From the NCBI GenBank assembly GCA_937138475.1, contig CAKZPD010000024.1:1-36193 (forward strand): 36,193 nucleotides of DNA, given 5' to 3'. This DNA is from an uncultured Sulfitobacter sp. Lineage in GTDB: Bacteria > Pseudomonadota > Alphaproteobacteria > Rhodobacterales > Rhodobacteraceae. The position numbers and the translations under genes are program-made. This document shows, piece by piece, positions 34,279 through 36,193 of the stretch (within the stretch, counting starts at the first letter, position 1; each line of letters begins with the position of its first letter). Below the pieces are notes generated by a model that saw only the letters and a program-made list of their open reading frames with translations, was not told the origin of the DNA and did no database searches.

Positions 34279-35405
34279 TGTCCCTAGCCGCCCCAGACCC
34301 AAGGCATTTGTTCAACGCCGCCATCAATGCCGTGCGCGGCGACCGGGCTGTCGCTGCTTTTTTGCAGCAAAATGCCATGCCGCCACCCGATCAGATTATC
34401 GCGGTCGGCAAGGCCGCCAATGCCATGGCCCACGCGGCCTTGGCGCATTTTGGGGCGCGGCCCTGCCTGATCATCACCAAATATGGCCATGCAGACAGCC
34501 CGCCCAGCGGCGCGCAGCTGATCCAAGCCGCCCACCCGGTGCTGGACACCCAAAGCCTGTGGGCCGGGGCGCAGCTGCTGGAACGCATCGCAACCATGCC
34601 CCAGGGCAGCCGCTTGCTGCTGTTGGTTTCGGGCGGGGCCTCGGCCCTGGCCGAAGTGCCGGTCGCGGGGATCACCCTGACCGGGTTGCAGGCCTTGGCG
34701 GGCGATATGCTCAGATCTGGTGCCGATATCCACGCGATCAATGCCGCGCGCACAGCCCAAAGCCAGATCAAAGGCGGCAAGCTGCTCTCGCATTTTGGCG
34801 GCGCAAGCGTGCGGACCCTGGCCATTTCCGACGTCGAGGGCGACGATCTGGGCGTTATTGGATCGGGCCTTGGGGCCGCGCCGCCCCGCCCTTCCTTTGA
34901 CTTTTCCGCCGATATTATCGCCAGCAACGCCATCGCCCGTGCCGCTGCGGCCCAAGCCGCCCAGGCGGCCGGCGCCCAGATCATCGTCAACGAAGAAAGC
35001 CTTTATGGTGACATCACCGACCTTGCCCCGCGCCTTGCCCAGACATTGCGCCGCGGTGGCCCCGGCGTCTTTATCTGGGGAGGAGAGCCAACCGTCGTCT
35101 TGCCATCCAACCCCGGCAAAGGCGGACGGAACCAAGCGCTGGGCACCCTGATGGCACGCGAACTTGCCGGGGTTGACGGTGTGGATGTTCTGGTGGCCGG
35201 GACCGATGGAACCGACGGGCCGACAACGGCAGCTGGCGCGCGGATTTCCGGCAGCACATGGACCCCAAGCGGCGACAGGGCGCTGACCCGCGCCGATGCC
35301 CTGCCCTGGTTGACCGCCCGCAAGGCCCTGTTTGAATGCGGTCCCACCGGGACAAATGTCATGGATCTGGTCATTGCCGTGCGACAGGTTTCAGGCCGCG
35401 GCTAA
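34275..35405 (+). CDS. Glycerate 2-kinase (MOFRL/DUF4147 family)
   Basis: Phosphorylates D-glycerate to 2-phosphoglycerate in glyoxylate/serine-type metabolism (GckA/TtuD-like). It has 376 residues, shorter than the more usual 410-430. The N-terminal domain carries [16 protein letters not shown] (equivalent of the conserved GKAA) and [16 protein letters not shown], the latter a hallmark of the family; the [20 protein letters not shown] segment is also typical. The C-terminal MOFRL domain is marked by [20 protein letters not shown] and [18 protein letters not shown]. Start ATG 34275, overlapping dtd; a second ATG follows immediately. The ending [11 protein letters not shown] is as in the family. 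The shorter length probably reflects the clade, not truncation, since both domains are complete. Confidence 0.9.
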   Translation: MMSLAAPDPRHLFNAAINAVRGDRAVAAFLQQNAMPPPDQIIAVGKAANAMAHAALAHFGARPCLIITKYGHADSPPSGAQLIQAAHPVLDTQSLWAGAQLLERIATMPQGSRLLLLVSGGASALAEVPVAGITLTGLQALAGDMLRSGADIHAINAARTAQSQIKGGKLLSHFGGASVRTLAISDVEGDDLGVIGSGLGAAPPRPSFDFSADIIASNAIARAAAAQAAQAAGAQIIVNEESLYGDITDLAPRLAQTLRRGGPGVFIWGGEPTVVLPSNPGKGGRNQALGTLMARELAGVDGVDVLVAGTDGTDGPTTAAGARISGSTWTPSGDRALTRADALPWLTARKALFECGPTGTNVMDLVIAVRQVSGRG

Positions 35406-35446
35406 TCCCGCTTGACACAATGCGCCGCTTGACCCAGCGTCACGGC

Positions 35447-36193
35447 ATGAGCACAGAAAATAATGCACCGGCGCTGATTGAAGACCCCGATCTGGGCATC
35501 CATCTCAGCGATGGTTGCCGCCTCAGCGCCCGAATTTGGCGCCCCGACACCGACCAACCGGTGCCGGTGATCTTGGAATATCTGCCCTATCGCAAGCGCG
35601 ACGGCACCGCCGCCCGCGATGCGCTGACCCATCCGTGGTTCGCGCGCCATGGCTATGCTTGTGTCCGTGTCGACATCCGCGGCAATGGCGACAGCGAAGG
35701 CCTGATGGAAGACGAATACACGCCGCAAGAGCTGGCCGATGCGGTCGAGGTCATTCATTGGCTGGCCGATCAGCCGTGGTGCAGCGGCGCGGTTGGCATG
35801 ATGGGAATAAGCTGGGGCGGCTTCAACAGCCTTCAGGTGGCGGCGCTGGCGCCTGAACCGCTCAGGGCGGTTATCACCCTGTGTTCCACCGTCGACCGTT
35901 TTGCCGATGACATCCATTACAAGGGCGGCGCCCTGCTGAACGAAAACCTGGGCTGGGGCGCGACGATGTGGTCTTATTCTTCGCGCGCGCCCGATCCGGC
36001 CCTGCGCCCTGATTGGCGCGCCCAATGGCTTGAGCGCCTGCAAGCCGAACCATTTCTGCCATCAATCTGGCTGCGCCACCAACGCCGCGATGCCTATTGG
36101 CGGCATGGGTCGGTCTGTGAAACCTATGACAGCATCAAGGCCAAGGTGCTGGCCATTGGTGGCTGGGGCGATTCCTATAAAAACGCAGTGCCG
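35447..36193 (+). CDS. CocE/NonD-family hydrolase (X-Pro dipeptidyl-peptidase S15 type), 5' part
   Basis: Serine hydrolase of the alpha/beta fold, acting on esters or X-Pro peptides in characterised members; the substrate here is unknown. Only the first 249 codons are in the window and the gene runs off the right edge. From the ATG at 35447 the protein begins MSTENNAPALIEDPDLGIHL. The family segments follow: PVPVILEYLPYRKRDGT, RHGYACVRVDIRGNGDSEG, and the nucleophile elbow MMGISWGGFNSLQ with catalytic Ser. The IKAKVLAIGGWGDSYKNAVP segment near the edge matches the region before the catalytic Asp. An in-frame ATG nine codons upstream (35420) has no better ribosome site. Confidence 0.88.
   Translation, partial: MSTENNAPALIEDPDLGIHLSDGCRLSARIWRPDTDQPVPVILEYLPYRKRDGTAARDALTHPWFARHGYACVRVDIRGNGDSEGLMEDEYTPQELADAVEVIHWLADQPWCSGAVGMMGISWGGFNSLQVAALAPEPLRAVITLCSTVDRFADDIHYKGGALLNENLGWGATMWSYSSRAPDPALRPDWRAQWLERLQAEPFLPSIWLRHQRRDAYWRHGSVCETYDSIKAKVLAIGGWGDSYKNAVP

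Noticed and set aside
1..36193. CRISPR arrays, tRNA or rRNA genes, prophage, toxin-antitoxin or defence islands
   Set aside because: I looked for regularly spaced repeats, tRNA-like cloverleaf ends, integrase or phage structural genes and defence-gene signatures and found none. The gene content is ordinary core and metabolic.

Overview
This 36-kb window is an ordinary, gene-dense, GC-rich chromosomal segment of an alphaproteobacterium, most likely a member of the Rhodobacteraceae (Roseobacter/Rhodobacter group). The evidence is the PccR/ScfR-type regulator beside pccB, the betI-betC-betB-betA order, a PraR-like XRE regulator, an Excalibur lipoprotein, a DUF1127 protein, an alphaproteobacterial-type RNase P RNA, and a dispersed intergenic repeat (TTCTTTTGTT / AAATATCCCCGCCGG core) that I associate with that family. 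I see no prophage, integron, CRISPR array, tRNA or rRNA gene, and no classical insertion sequence.

Layout. Positions 1-3455 hold a propionyl-CoA module: the start of pccB (leftward), then a Bcr/CflA-type MFS transporter and the regulator gene pccR (rightward), with TGCAAA-rich operator clusters in front of pccB/MFS and of pccR. A secreted thermonuclease (3456-4121) converges on pccR. Positions 4203-9581 are a leftward choline-O-sulfate to glycine betaine operon, betI-betC-betB-betA, behind a perfect inverted-repeat operator. Positions 9654-11943 hold a DMT exporter, a LysE/ArgO exporter and YebC. Positions 12251-15888 hold two convergent SLC13/DASS transporters with RCK_C domains. Positions 15921-19757 are a leftward series: mgtE, 5-formyl-THF cyclo-ligase, a YmdB-type phosphoesterase and a second DMT transporter.

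Positions 19861-22499 carry guanine deaminase and an 8-oxoguanine-deaminase-like enzyme, tail to tail with a 4-bp overlap. They are followed by an inositol-monophosphatase/HisN gene, a PraR-like regulator, a LysR regulator divergent from a DUF1127 protein, and a BI-1/YccA membrane protein. Positions 26376-27423 hold non-coding and translation features: a strong terminator, a repeat split by a 100-bp palindromic MITE-like element, rpmG and rnpB. Positions 27443-31109 are leftward: an AmpD-like amidase with an Excalibur lipoprotein, gatC-gatA, and tadA. Positions 31162 to the end are rightward: an RsuA/RluB-family pseudouridine synthase, a small diverged TelA-like protein, nitroreductase-dtd-glycerate kinase (overlapping), and the start of a CocE/NonD hydrolase.

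I did not find a convincing undescribed multi-gene system. The points most worth a second look are the MITE-like insertion inside a repeat copy (26433-26532), the placement of that repeat family just after stop codons, the operator architecture around pccB/pccR and betI, the diverged TelA-like protein, and the convergent transporter pair. Several start codons differ from the longest open frame; the choices and reasons are given per gene.
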